Shown: piece after piece, positions 44,827 through 54,700 of the stretch
Position numbering within the stretch: position 1 is the first letter of the stretch
Layout of the letters: every line of letters starts with the position of its first letter
Program-made: the position numbers and the translations under genes
The notes under the pieces: generated by a model
Told to the model about the DNA's origin: nothing
Database searches by the model: none
The model's input: only the letters and a program-made list of their open reading frames with translations
Assembly (NCBI GenBank): GCA_964575335.1
Contig: CAZNPU010000002.1
Location: forward strand, 191,914 to 255,913
Direction of reading: 5' to 3'
DNA: 64,000 bases
DNA from: CAZNPU01 sp964575335
GTDB taxonomy: Bacteria > Planctomycetota > Phycisphaerae > Phycisphaerales > SM1A02

Positions 44827-45645
44827 TTAGAGCGAATGGCCGCTGACTGGCGTGACGATCAGTTCCAGGCGTCCCAGACGGTTTCGGGCCTCGGCTGCGT
44901 CACTGCGCGTGGTGAAGAAGCCGAACTGCACGAGATACAGCCGTTTTCCGCGTGCGTCTCGATGAGGCACAATGCGAACTTCGCCCAGCCCCTCGCGAAC
45001 AGCCAGCGATTTGATCTGATCCGCAGCCCGCTGCGCCCGGCGTTGATCTTCAAACGCGCCGGCCTGCAGGGTGAAGCCGACAGATCCACTTGTGTGATGT
45101 CCCGCAGCAGTTGCCAACGACGTTGACGATGCAGCAATGCGTTGGGCCTCCGCCTGCCAGTACCTGGAGGAAGCGACGTCACCGCATTGCTGATAGGCGA
45201 CCGCAGCATGGTGTGCGCACTGCCTTGCGTCTTCGCCTGCAAGGCCTCGCGCAGCATCGGCAAAGTACGTTGCCGCTTCACGCGGCCGCCCCTGCTCCAT
45301 TCGCACCTGCCCCAGCATGGCCTTTGATTTCGCAGCGATCTGCGGATCAGTCGCCTGGGCCGCCACCAGCAGCCGTCGTTCTGCCTCATCAAACTGGCCA
45401 AGACGGTAGGCGCTCAGACCAGCAATGTATGCTGCCTGCTCACGTTCAGTGCCGCGAGCGCTGGCCATGATTGACGCTGCCCGCTCGTGCGACTGGGCGT
45501 AACGCTGGGCGTTGTAGTCGGCAATCGCCTGTGTGAGCGATCCGGTCTTCGGCGTGGTTTCGCAGCCGGGCAACAAGATCCCGACCGCACCGCTAAGAAC
45601 GAGCAACTGCGCCAGATGAATCACGGATTTCATTGCAGCATTCAT
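44827..45645 (-). CDS. TPR-containing lipoprotein with C-terminal SPOR domain
   Basis: 272 residues from the ATG at 45645 (45633 is an alternative). The signal peptide ends in a lipobox, LLPGCETT. Tetratrico-like helices cover ~30-150 (AIADYNAQRYAQSHERAASI, AAYIAGLSAYRLGQFDEAER). The SPOR domain is the last ~80 residues: GFTLQAGAFEDQRRAQRAAD and LYLVQFGFFTTRSDAAEARNR. SPOR domains bind denuded septal peptidoglycan. Planctomycetes lack FtsZ-based division, so the role may be general wall binding. Outer- or inner-membrane anchored. Confidence 0.8.
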   Translation of the reverse strand: MNAAMKSVIHLAQLLVLSGAVGILLPGCETTPKTGSLTQAIADYNAQRYAQSHERAASIMASARGTEREQAAYIAGLSAYRLGQFDEAERRLLVAAQATDPQIAAKSKAMLGQVRMEQGRPREAATYFADAARGLAGEDARQCAHHAAVAYQQCGDVASSRYWQAEAQRIAASSTSLATAAGHHTSGSVGFTLQAGAFEDQRRAQRAADQIKSLAVREGLGEVRIVPHRDARGKRLYLVQFGFFTTRSDAAEARNRLGRLELIVTPVSGHSL

Positions 45646-45905
45646 TCTTGAATATGGAGCTTCGAACTGCAGCATAACATTGAATGCCTGCCGTCTGTTT
45701 TGTACGGGCGATTGGCGGCGGGGCGATGCGACAAGTATCGTACCGAAGCCGCCGGGCACGCCAAAGATTGCTTCAACTGGCCGGCAGTGTATTCAGCGAC
45801 CAGCGATCGATGGCCAGCCGGAGTCGAAAACAGGATACTGAACGCTGAGCGGCTGGAGTTCAGTTCAGACGGACGGATTTACGCTTGAGACCGAACCAGA
45901 CCTCC

Positions 45906-47396
45906 ATGAAACCCCTTCGCACCATTCTTCGCAGCCTCCTGAAATCTCCCACCCGCGTGCTGGTGGTCGATGATCAGCGATCCTGGCGCGGCATCGACCT
46001 CTACGTCGGCGCGTTGCACGTCGCCAAGGCCATTGCGAACGCCAGTCAGCGCGACAAGGTGGGCATCATGCTGCCGACAGCGGGGCTGTTTCCCATGGCG
46101 CTCATGGCCGGCTGGATGCTCGGCCGCACCGTCGTGCCGCTGAATTATCTGCTCAAGGGCGAAGAGCTTGAATATGTGATCAATGATGCGGAGTTGGATA
46201 CGATCGTCACCGCCACGCCGATGGTTGATTTTGTCAAATCGACTTCCGGCGCTGATCTGCCGGCATCGGTCACGCAGATTCGCCTGGATCAACTGAGCTT
46301 CAAAGGATTCCCGCCGCTGCGGTTTTCAAAACGCCGGCCCGACGATCATCTGGCGGTGTTGCTGTATACATCCGGAACATCGGGCAAGCCCAAGGGGGTT
46401 ATGCTCACGGCCGGCAATCTGGCAGCAAACATCAGGCAGTGCGTGGAGTGGGTGCACTTTGATTCCCGCGACATTCTCATGGGCGTACTGCCGCAGTTTC
46501 ACAGTTTCGGGCTGACGGTGCTGACGCTTCTGCCGCTGAGCATCGGCGCCAAAGTCGTTTACACCGCTCGCTTCAATCCGAAGAAGATTCTGGATTTGAT
46601 GAAAACCCATCGGCCGACGGCGCTGATCGCCATTCCGTCGATGTACAACGCGCTGCTGCACGCCAAGAGCGTAACGCCCGAGCACTTTCAATCACTCAAG
46701 TACATCGTTTCCGGCGGCGAGCCGCTGCCCCAAGCTGTGTTTGACGAATATCGCAGCAGGTTCAATGTGACGATCAACGAAGGCTACGGCCTCACTGAAA
46801 CCTCGCCGGTGACCAACTGGTGCCGCCCGAGCGAGTATCGCCGCAGAAGCGTGGGCAAACCGCTGCCCGGTGTTGAAGAGAAGATCGTCGACGCGCAGGG
46901 CAATCGGCTCGGGCCGCATCAGGATGGCGAGATCTGCATCAAAGGCCCCAACGTCATGAAGGGCTACTACAAGCTGCCGGAACAGACAAGCGAGGTCTTC
47001 GACGAAGAAGGCTACTTCCGCACCGGCGACATGGGGCAGTTTGATGAAGATGGGCACCTGTACATCACCGGCCGCATCAAGGAAATGCTCATCATCGGCG
47101 GAGAGAACGTCTTTCCCCGCGAGATTGAGGAAGTGCTCGATTCGCACGAATCGGTACACGCCTCAGCAGTGATCGGCGTGACGGATGATTCGCGAGGCGA
47201 AGTTCCGGTGGCGTTCGTCGAGCTTGTCGAAGGCGCAACCTTTGATGAGACCGAACTGCGATCGTATTGCCGTACGAAACTGGCCCAGTACAAAGTGCCG
47301 CGTGACATTCGGCCCATCGAGAAGCTGCCGCGCAGCCCGACGGGCAAGATTCTGCGGCGCGAGCTCAAATCACTGATCACGCAAGCGCAGACGTAA
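45906..47396 (+). CDS. AMP-forming acyl-CoA synthetase
   Basis: 496 residues from the ATG at 45906 (a TTG seven codons earlier is possible). Signature motifs: LLYTSGTSGKPKGVMLT (P-loop), GYGLTETSPV, YFRTGDMGQFDEDGHLYITGR, and the C-terminal lysine region LPRSPTGKILRREL. It activates a fatty or other carboxylic acid with ATP and CoA. The substrate pocket is not readable from sequence. It is divergent from the SPOR-domain gene and stands alone. Confidence 0.9.
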   Translation: MKPLRTILRSLLKSPTRVLVVDDQRSWRGIDLYVGALHVAKAIANASQRDKVGIMLPTAGLFPMALMAGWMLGRTVVPLNYLLKGEELEYVINDAELDTIVTATPMVDFVKSTSGADLPASVTQIRLDQLSFKGFPPLRFSKRRPDDHLAVLLYTSGTSGKPKGVMLTAGNLAANIRQCVEWVHFDSRDILMGVLPQFHSFGLTVLTLLPLSIGAKVVYTARFNPKKILDLMKTHRPTALIAIPSMYNALLHAKSVTPEHFQSLKYIVSGGEPLPQAVFDEYRSRFNVTINEGYGLTETSPVTNWCRPSEYRRRSVGKPLPGVEEKIVDAQGNRLGPHQDGEICIKGPNVMKGYYKLPEQTSEVFDEEGYFRTGDMGQFDEDGHLYITGRIKEMLIIGGENVFPREIEEVLDSHESVHASAVIGVTDDSRGEVPVAFVELVEGATFDETELRSYCRTKLAQYKVPRDIRPIEKLPRSPTGKILRRELKSLITQAQT

Positions 47397-47630
47397 GCAT
47401 AGAAAGCAGCTGTGCTTTCATCGCAGTGTTGCCGCTGCCTGTTCGCTGCAGCGCGCAGCAGCGGCTGCGGCGCTGTTTAATTTCCCTGCCTGACATTCCT
47501 GCGGAACGTGGCGTTTTTTCTTGCTTCCTTGCGTGTTCGGGGTTGCAACCACACGGCCGGCCAACGACACTGAACGGATCGGATCGGGGGTTGCGTTCCC
47601 TTATCACCTCTCAATGGAGTGGAGCACATC

Positions 47631-50225
47631 ATGCACAGAAAGGTACTGCTCACCGCAGCCAAGGCTTGCGTGCTGGCAATCCCGCTGATTGTGACAGCAG
47701 GGCATTCCGCAGCACAAACGCGTCCCTTGTCACAGCGGGAAGCGCCGGTGGCGGTTGATTCCGGCCATGTTCAAAATACCCTCAAGCGACGTGCAGTCAT
47801 CTATACCGAGCAGGTGAAGATTGACGGCGCTCCCTGGGTGCGCCTGAAGTTCGCTGAGGCGACACTGGGCGAAGCTCCCTTTGGCGGCGAACCCACCATC
47901 CTCCGCATCACCTCGCGGTTGGACGGCGCGGTGCAGTACATGAATCAGACGCACCTGCGACAGTGGAACTACACCTCGGCCTATTTCAACGGCGACACGG
48001 TGACGGTGGAGATCATCGCCGATCCCGGCGCAGCTCCATCACGCATCGCCATCAGCGAGGCGTGGATCGGCATGCCCGATGAGAACGATCTGGAAGACAT
48101 CGACCGCTCGATCTGCGATGGCGTTGATGATCGCGTGCTCTCGGATGAGCCCGCTAACGGCCGATTGCTCTCCGTCGGCTGCACCGCGTGGATCATCACC
48201 GACGCCAGCAACTGCCTGCTCACCGCTGGCCACTGCACGACGAATGCCAGTTCGGTTGTGCAGTTCAACGTGCCGCTTTCAAATAGCAACGGTTCGCTGA
48301 ATCATCCCGGCCCCGAAGATCAGTATGCTGTTGACCTATCATCGGTCCAAACCTCAGGCAGCGGCGGCGTAGGCAACGACTGGAAATACTTTGGCTGCTT
48401 CCCGAATTCCAACACCGGCCTGACGCCCTATCAGGCCCAGCAGGCTGCCTATACCCTGGCGCCATCGGCTCCGCCTGTGAACGGCCAAGACATTCGCATC
48501 ACCGGCTACGGCACCACCAGTTCGCCCGTGTCACCGACGTGGAATCAGGTGCAAAAGACCCATACTGGCCCATATACCGACCAGACCGGCAACACCGTGC
48601 GATATCGCACCGACACCACTGGCGGCAACTCCGGCTCGCCCGTGTTCGATCTGTCAACTGGTCTAGCCATCGGCATTCACACCCATGCCGGCTGTAACTC
48701 CTCGGGCGGCGCGAATCAGGGAACCGCCATCCACCATCCCAATCTGCAGGCTGCACTTGCGGACCCGCAAGGCGTGTGCTTCCCGCAGGGCTTCACGATC
48801 GCCGTCAGTCCCGCCTCACAGGAAATCTGCGCTCCCGCTGATGCCACATATCAAATTGACATCGGCAAGGCATCAAGCCAAAACGACCCGGTAACTCTCT
48901 CAGCCAACAACCTTCCTCCCGGAACGACCGTGAGCTTCAGCGTCAATCCCGTGACGCCGCCCGGCACATCGGTGATGACCATCAGCAACACTGCCGCTGC
49001 ACCGACGGGCACCTCAACGATTGAGGTGGTGGGCACAACCGAAAAATTCCTCCATTCCAGGAATGTGACGCTGCGCATCTCCAACGCCATTCCGCCGACG
49101 GTGGTCTTGAACTCGCCCGCCAATGGCGCCCACAACGTGCCGGTGCTGCCGGTGCTTTCGTGGAATGCTGCGAATCAGGCAACCGTATACGAAGTGGATG
49201 TTGCTGCCGACCCCGGGTTTACCTCGATTGGGTACAGCGCAATCAGCAGCGAAACCAGTCATGTCGTGTCTGCAGCGCTTGAGCCGGTTTCGCAGTATTA
49301 CTGGCGCGTGCGGGCGTTGAACGCATGCGGCGACGGAGCGTACTCAAACGCTTTCACCTTCACCACGATGGATGTCCCGCCCATTCTGTTGGTCGATGAT
49401 GACGACAACAGCCCCGACGTGCGGTCGTACTACATCGAAGCTCTCACGAACGTCGGCGTGACATTCGACGTGTGGGATATCAATAACAACACGAATCCGG
49501 AACCCACCGCCGAAGACATGGCGCCGTACAAGATCATCATCTGGTTCTCGGGCGACGGTTGGGGCGGCACCGGAAATCCCAAGGCCGGTCCCAAGGCGGC
49601 AACCGAAGCTGCACTGGCGAAATGGATGGAGTCCGGCGGCTGCTTCTTCCTCAGCAGCCAGGATTATTTCTACGATCGCTTAGGCTCCGGCAACACAACG
49701 CCAAACGCGTTCATGCAGGAATACCTGGGCGTTGCTGCACCGATTGCTCATGACGTTGGTCATAACGCGGTGACAGGCAACAATCTCTTTGCCGCGATCG
49801 GATCGCTTGCGCTGAATTACCCCGGCTCCAACTTCAGCGATCGAGTCACCCCCAACGCAGGCGGATCGCTGGCGTTCACCGGCAATCAGGGCGGCGCCGG
49901 GGTCACCCGCGACGGCGGGCACTACCGCGCCACGTTCCTGGCGTTCCCCTTTGACGCGATTGATGATGCAGCAGCCCGCGCCAGCATTATGAGCACCATC
50001 CTCAGTTGGTGCGGCGAGCTTGACGTCTCCTGCCCTGCTGACATCGCTCCAGGTGGCGGCGACGGTCAGGTGAATATCGAAGACCTTCTTGCAGTCATCG
50101 GCGCATGGGGGCCGTGCAGCAATCCCAATAACTGCGCAGCTGACATCGCTCCAGATGATGGTGACGGCCAGGTGAATGTCGAAGACCTCCTTGCAGTCAT
50201 CAGCGCATGGGGCACGTGCCAGTAA
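47631..50225 (+). CDS. Secreted trypsin-like protease with Ig/FN3-like repeats and dockerin tail
   Basis: 864 residues from the ATG at 47631, which has GGAG six bases upstream and a clean signal peptide ending AGHSAAQ. The protease domain covers residues ~150-385: H201 in LLTAGHC, and S334 in TGGNSGSP. A beta-sandwich series follows (TIAVSPASQEICAPADAT, then PPTVVLNSPANGAHNVPVLP with WNAANQATVYEVDVA, FN3-like). Next is a ~190-residue domain of unknown function starting ILLVDDDDNSPDVRSYYIEA. Two dockerin-like repeats end the protein (GDGQVNIEDLLAVIGAWG and GDGQVNVEDLLAVISAWG). Phycisphaerae use such tails for surface attachment or sorting. Confidence 0.85.
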   Translation: MHRKVLLTAAKACVLAIPLIVTAGHSAAQTRPLSQREAPVAVDSGHVQNTLKRRAVIYTEQVKIDGAPWVRLKFAEATLGEAPFGGEPTILRITSRLDGAVQYMNQTHLRQWNYTSAYFNGDTVTVEIIADPGAAPSRIAISEAWIGMPDENDLEDIDRSICDGVDDRVLSDEPANGRLLSVGCTAWIITDASNCLLTAGHCTTNASSVVQFNVPLSNSNGSLNHPGPEDQYAVDLSSVQTSGSGGVGNDWKYFGCFPNSNTGLTPYQAQQAAYTLAPSAPPVNGQDIRITGYGTTSSPVSPTWNQVQKTHTGPYTDQTGNTVRYRTDTTGGNSGSPVFDLSTGLAIGIHTHAGCNSSGGANQGTAIHHPNLQAALADPQGVCFPQGFTIAVSPASQEICAPADATYQIDIGKASSQNDPVTLSANNLPPGTTVSFSVNPVTPPGTSVMTISNTAAAPTGTSTIEVVGTTEKFLHSRNVTLRISNAIPPTVVLNSPANGAHNVPVLPVLSWNAANQATVYEVDVAADPGFTSIGYSAISSETSHVVSAALEPVSQYYWRVRALNACGDGAYSNAFTFTTMDVPPILLVDDDDNSPDVRSYYIEALTNVGVTFDVWDINNNTNPEPTAEDMAPYKIIIWFSGDGWGGTGNPKAGPKAATEAALAKWMESGGCFFLSSQDYFYDRLGSGNTTPNAFMQEYLGVAAPIAHDVGHNAVTGNNLFAAIGSLALNYPGSNFSDRVTPNAGGSLAFTGNQGGAGVTRDGGHYRATFLAFPFDAIDDAAARASIMSTILSWCGELDVSCPADIAPGGGDGQVNIEDLLAVIGAWGPCSNPNNCAADIAPDDGDGQVNVEDLLAVISAWGTCQ

Positions 50226-50880
50226 CGCTTCGTGTCTCCAATAATGCGATCAGGCATTCCAGCCGCGGGCACGAATATGTGCTCGCGGCTTTTTCATGCG
50301 CGCACACGTTACGTGCACGCTTCGGCAATCTTGTCACTGAATCGATATCGCGGTTGCTTCATGGCATGAGCCAGCTCCCGATCGCTGCGATATCTTCGCG
50401 CGCAAAACATTCACGCTTCATCGCCTTGCGCCAGCAGCACATCAAGCATCTCACGCTCAGGAAAACCGGCACATCTCAACGCTTCGCCGCTTTGAATGCC
50501 TTGCTGCTCTGCACCGATGACTCATGCAACTGATGCATCGGATACCAATACATCATCTGGGTGTCCGGTAATGATCAATTCGGAAAAAGAGCCGAATTGT
50601 GCTTCCAAAACGCTCAACTTGTGGTAGACTACTTGTGATGCGCGTTGGCGCACATATGGGGGGATCCCGGTAGAGAGGGCCGGCGCTGGGGGAGTAGAAC
50701 ACAAGGAAGAGAGAAGAGCGAAAACTGCGGCAAAGCCTACAGGCTTTGTCGGCGGGTTCATGCACGCGCATGAGCGTCGAAGCCACGGATCGCTTCGGCG
50801 CGTTCGACAGTTCGTGGTGAGCAATCACCACAGTTTTTGGAGTGGCCCGTTCGGGGCTTAAGATGAGAAAGGTAGTCAAA
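50226..50880 (+). other. Leader region of the PEP-CTERM-like gene
   Basis: About 655 bases without a gene. The last ~250 bases contain several stable hairpins (CAAAGCC-TACA-GGCTTTG at about 50732-50749, CGAAGC...GCTTCG near 50780, and the terminator-like hairpin listed separately). A weak promoter-like pair (TTCCAA at 50603, TAGACT at 50625) would give a leader of about 240 bases. Confidence 0.4.
50814..50838 (+). terminator. Intrinsic terminator or attenuator ahead of the PEP-CTERM-like gene
   Basis: GTGGTGA-GCAA-TCACCAC is a perfect 7-bp stem with a 4-base loop followed by AGTTTTT, ending 42 bases before the favoured start. There is no upstream gene on this strand close enough to need it, so a transcription attenuator within the leader is likely. 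Confidence 0.55.
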
Positions 50881-51459
50881 ATGAAGAAAGCCTGTGTTGG
50901 AATCGCCACCATGACCGTGGTTGCGAGCGTCGCCTTGGCGACCTCGGCCAATGCTGCTACGTACGTGCTGAATGTTGAAAACTGGGCTCCGTCGGAGTTC
51001 TTCTCCTTCGGCGAGCCCTCGACCAACCCCATTTACCAGATCGATCTCGGAGTTGACTCGATCGTTACCGGCGTCACGATCGACCTCACCGTCACTGCAG
51101 CCGGCGATGCCTATTTGTCAGACTTCGGCATTGCATTCTTCCCGCTCGAAGTCGTTCCCGACGGCGGCCCGGGCCTGATCATCACCCCCGGCGTCCTTGA
51201 TGACATGCCCGGTACGATGCATTACAGCGAAACCTGGGACCTCAACGATAACATCGGAGATCCCGATGCTCCGCAGCCGTTCTCACTGCCCAGCGGCATT
51301 CTCTGGGTGGAAGGCATGGACTGGGCGCCGGCCTGGGTCGGCCTGACCGACATCAACGGCACGATCACTATCCACTACACCCCCGTTCCCGCTCCGGGCG
51401 CCCTGGCGCTGCTCGGCATTGCCGGCGTCGTCAGCGCTGGTCGCCGTCGTCGCGCCTGA
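50881..51459 (+). CDS. PEP-CTERM-like secreted protein
   Basis: 192 residues from the ATG at 50881, which has AAAGG eight bases upstream and yields a classic signal peptide (MKKACVGIATMTVVASVALA, cut near ANAA); the ATG at 50863 is an alternative. The body is beta-rich (YQIDLGVDSIVTGVTIDLTV, GTITIHYTPVP), like an exported adhesin domain. It ends in PVPAPGALALLGIAGVV and an Arg cluster, the planctomycete form of the PEP-CTERM sorting signal, so it should be processed by an exosortase and surface-released. It has an attenuator-like hairpin before and a strong terminator after it, so it is a single-gene transcript. Confidence 0.85.
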   Translation: MKKACVGIATMTVVASVALATSANAATYVLNVENWAPSEFFSFGEPSTNPIYQIDLGVDSIVTGVTIDLTVTAAGDAYLSDFGIAFFPLEVVPDGGPGLIITPGVLDDMPGTMHYSETWDLNDNIGDPDAPQPFSLPSGILWVEGMDWAPAWVGLTDINGTITIHYTPVPAPGALALLGIAGVVSAGRRRRA

Positions 51460-51760
51460 ACGGCACTTGTTCAATCCAGCTCGACCCCCAGTGCGGAGCC
51501 TCGGCTCCGCACTGCTTTTTTTTGCGCGCTTTGACCGCGCTGTCACTTGCTGCATCTCGTGATGACCCATTACTCTCTGCTTGAGCAAAAGCAGGCGACG
51601 CGGTGTTGTTGTGTGCTGTCTGGTCAACTGCATAGAACATACAACAGCAGCATGCTGCGGAATATCACACTCCCTCAACTGCATCCTCAGCACACTTTCG
51701 TCGCCGATTGCTGAATAATGACTGTCGATAGCCGGCAGCCACACCTGACGCAATACTCTT
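51460..51760. other. Intergenic spacer before hrpA
   Basis: About 300 bases containing only the terminator described at 51489-51523. No gene and no convincing promoter for hrpA are recognised. Confidence 0.4.
51489..51523 (+). terminator. Rho-independent terminator
   Basis: CAGTGCGGAGC (51489-51499) and GCTCCGCACTG (51504-51514) pair perfectly over 11 bases with a 4-base loop, followed by C and eight Ts. It ends the PEP-CTERM-like gene. Confidence 0.92.
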
Positions 51761-54700
51761 TTGACTGCCTGGTTTTCCCTGTACAGCATCACGCACCTAC
51801 GCTTTGTCGTGCGAGCAAAGCCTGAACTTCATCCTCACGCCCGCGAACTGCTGGCCCGGCTCAGCCAATGCATGCTGGTCGATCAATATCGCCTGCGCCG
51901 CCGGCTTCAGAAGGCGTTTAGCCGCCGCTCGAAAACTGCGAAAAATCGCCAAGCGTCAAGCGCTGAAGTTCAGCCGGTCGATGACGCCTTCTTCGCACAG
52001 ATCTCCCAGCAGATCGAACGCTCCGTCGAGCAGCGCCGCTGCCGCGAAGCGCAACGCCCGGCTCTTGTTTATCCCGACGAACTGCCGATCGTCCAGCGAC
52101 GTCAGGAGATCGCCCGCGCAATTCACGAAAACCAGGTGGTCATCATCGCTGGTGAAACCGGCTCGGGAAAAACAACCCAACTGCCCAAGATTTGTCTTGA
52201 ACTCGGTCGAGGTGTTGCTGGCCTCATCGGTCACACCCAGCCTCGCCGCATCGCTGCCCGCTCAGTGGCTCACCGCATCGCTCACGAAATCGGCAGCCCG
52301 CTGGGCCAGCATGTCGGCTACAAGGTTCGCTTCAATCACACGCTTCATCAAAGCGCGTACATCAAGCTGATGACCGATGGCATCCTGCTTGCTGAAACGC
52401 AGCACGATCCGCTGTTGTTGCAGTACGACACCATCATCATCGACGAAGCCCACGAGCGCAGCCTCAACATCGATTTTCTCCTGGGCTATCTCAAGCAGCT
52501 TCTGCCCAAGCGCCCCGATCTCAAGATCATCATCACTTCCGCAACCATCGACCCCGAACGCTTCAGCCGGCATTTCAACAATGCGCCGATTCTCGAAGTC
52601 ACCGGACGAACTTATCCCGTAACGATCGAATATCGCCCGGTGCAGTCGGAAGAGCCGGACGAAGAAGATCCCACGATGCTCGACGCCATCGTGGCGGCAG
52701 TTGAGGAAATTCTCAATACACCTGAGCAGGGCCAAGCCGATGCTCACGCAGCGGGCGAGCCTGCGCGCAACGGCGACATCCTCATCTTTCTCAGTGGCGA
52801 GCGGGAGATTCGCGAAACCGCTGAAGCGCTGAAGACACTGCAATCCAGACACCATAAGACGCAACATAAAAACGCAGCACGCGCTTCAGCAACTGCTGCC
52901 GACAGTCAAGCGTCCCTGGAGATTCTCCCGCTTTATGCGCGTCTGTCGCCACAGGAGCAGCAGCGCATCTTTCAGCCTCACAGCGGCCGTCGCATTGTTT
53001 TAGCGACCAATGTTGCTGAAACGTCGCTGACCGTGCCGGGCATTCGCTATGTCATTGATCCCGGATTCGCCCGCATCAGCCGGTACAGCGCCAACGCGCG
53101 CGTGCAGCGGCTGCCGATTGAACCGATCTCGCAGGCATCAGCGAATCAACGAGCCGGCCGTTGCGGCCGCATTGAAGCCGGCAAGTGCATTCGCCTGTAT
53201 TCTGAAGACGATTACGAATCGCGCCCGCTCTTTACCGATCCGGAAATCCTCCGGGCCAATCTCGCCAGCGTCATCCTGCAGATGAAAGCGCTGAAGCTGG
53301 GCGCTGTTGAAAAGTTTCCGTTCATCGATCCGCCTCGCCCTGCAATGATCCGCGAGGGCTACCAGACGCTGCTGGAATTGGGCGCGGTGAATGAGAATCA
53401 CCACATCACGCCGCTGGGACTGGAATTGGCGAAACTGCCCGTTGACCCGCGCATCGGGCGCATGATTCTCGCAGCAAAGCATGAGCGATGTCTCAGGGAA
53501 GTACTCATCATCGCCTCGGCGCTTGCCATGCAGGACCCGCGTCTGCGGCCGATGGATGCGCAGGAGCAAGCCGATGAGGCGCATCAGCAATTTGCCGACG
53601 ATACCTCGGATTTCCTCAGCTATCTCAAGCTGTGGAACGCCTATCACGATCGCGCAGCGCAGCTTTCATCCAGCAAGCTGCGCCAATGGTGTCAACAGCA
53701 TTACATCTCGTATCTACGCATGCGCGAATGGTACGACATCCATGCGCAGCTGCACGATCTGACAAAGGAACTGAAGCTGCGGTTGAACAGGCAGCCGGCA
53801 CGCAGCGAGAGCATTCACCGCGCGCTATTGACCGGCCTGCTCGGGCACGTGGGCTTCAAAGCTGACGGCCGCGAGTACACCGGGCCGCGTGATCGCAAGT
53901 TTCACATCTTCCCCGGCTCGGGCCTGTTCAAGAAAGGACCGAAATGGATCATGGCAGCCGAGCTGGTCCAGACCAATCGGCTGTACGCTCGAACGGTTGC
54001 CCGCGTGCAGCCGGAATGGATCGAGCGACTCGCGCCGCATCTGATCAAGCGCACGTACAGCGAGCCGCACTGGAACAGAAAATCAGCGCACGTTGAAGCC
54101 TACGAAAAGATCACGCTGCAGGGTCTGATCATTGTGCCGCGGCGTCGCGTTCACTTTGGCCCGATCAACCCGCAGCACGCGCGGGAAATCTTCATTCAAA
54201 ATGCGCTTGTCGAAGGCGAGTACGACACCTCTGCGCCGTTTTTTGCGCATAATCGCGAACTGATTGAGCGAGTCCGCACGTTGGAGGCGAAGATCCGGCG
54301 GCGCGATGTGATGGTCGATCCTGAAGTCATTTTCGATTTCTACGATCGTCACATTCCCGAGGGCGTATTCAACGGCCCGCTCTTTGAAAAATGGCGCAAA
54401 CAGGCTGAAGCGGATGATCCGAAGCTGCTGTTCATGTCGCGCGACGACCTGATGCTTTACGGCGCAGAGGCAATCACAGCCGAACAGTTCCCTGATTCAA
54501 TCGAGCTGCATGGCATCAGTTTGCCGCTGGAATATCAGTTGAATCCCGGCCAGCCCGACGACGGCGTGACGATGATCGTTCCGCTGGAAGTGCTCAATCT
54601 CATACGCGAAGAGCAAACGCAGTGGCTTGTGCCCGGGCTGCTGCGTGAAAAAATCATCGCACTGATCAAGACGCTGCCCAAGTATCTGCGGCGGAATTTC

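Noticed and set aside
50725..50750. GEMM-type motif (GCAAAGCC) in the PEP-CTERM leader
   Set aside because: GCAAAGCC forms a simple hairpin with GGCTTTG and is not followed by the conserved tetraloop receptor parts.
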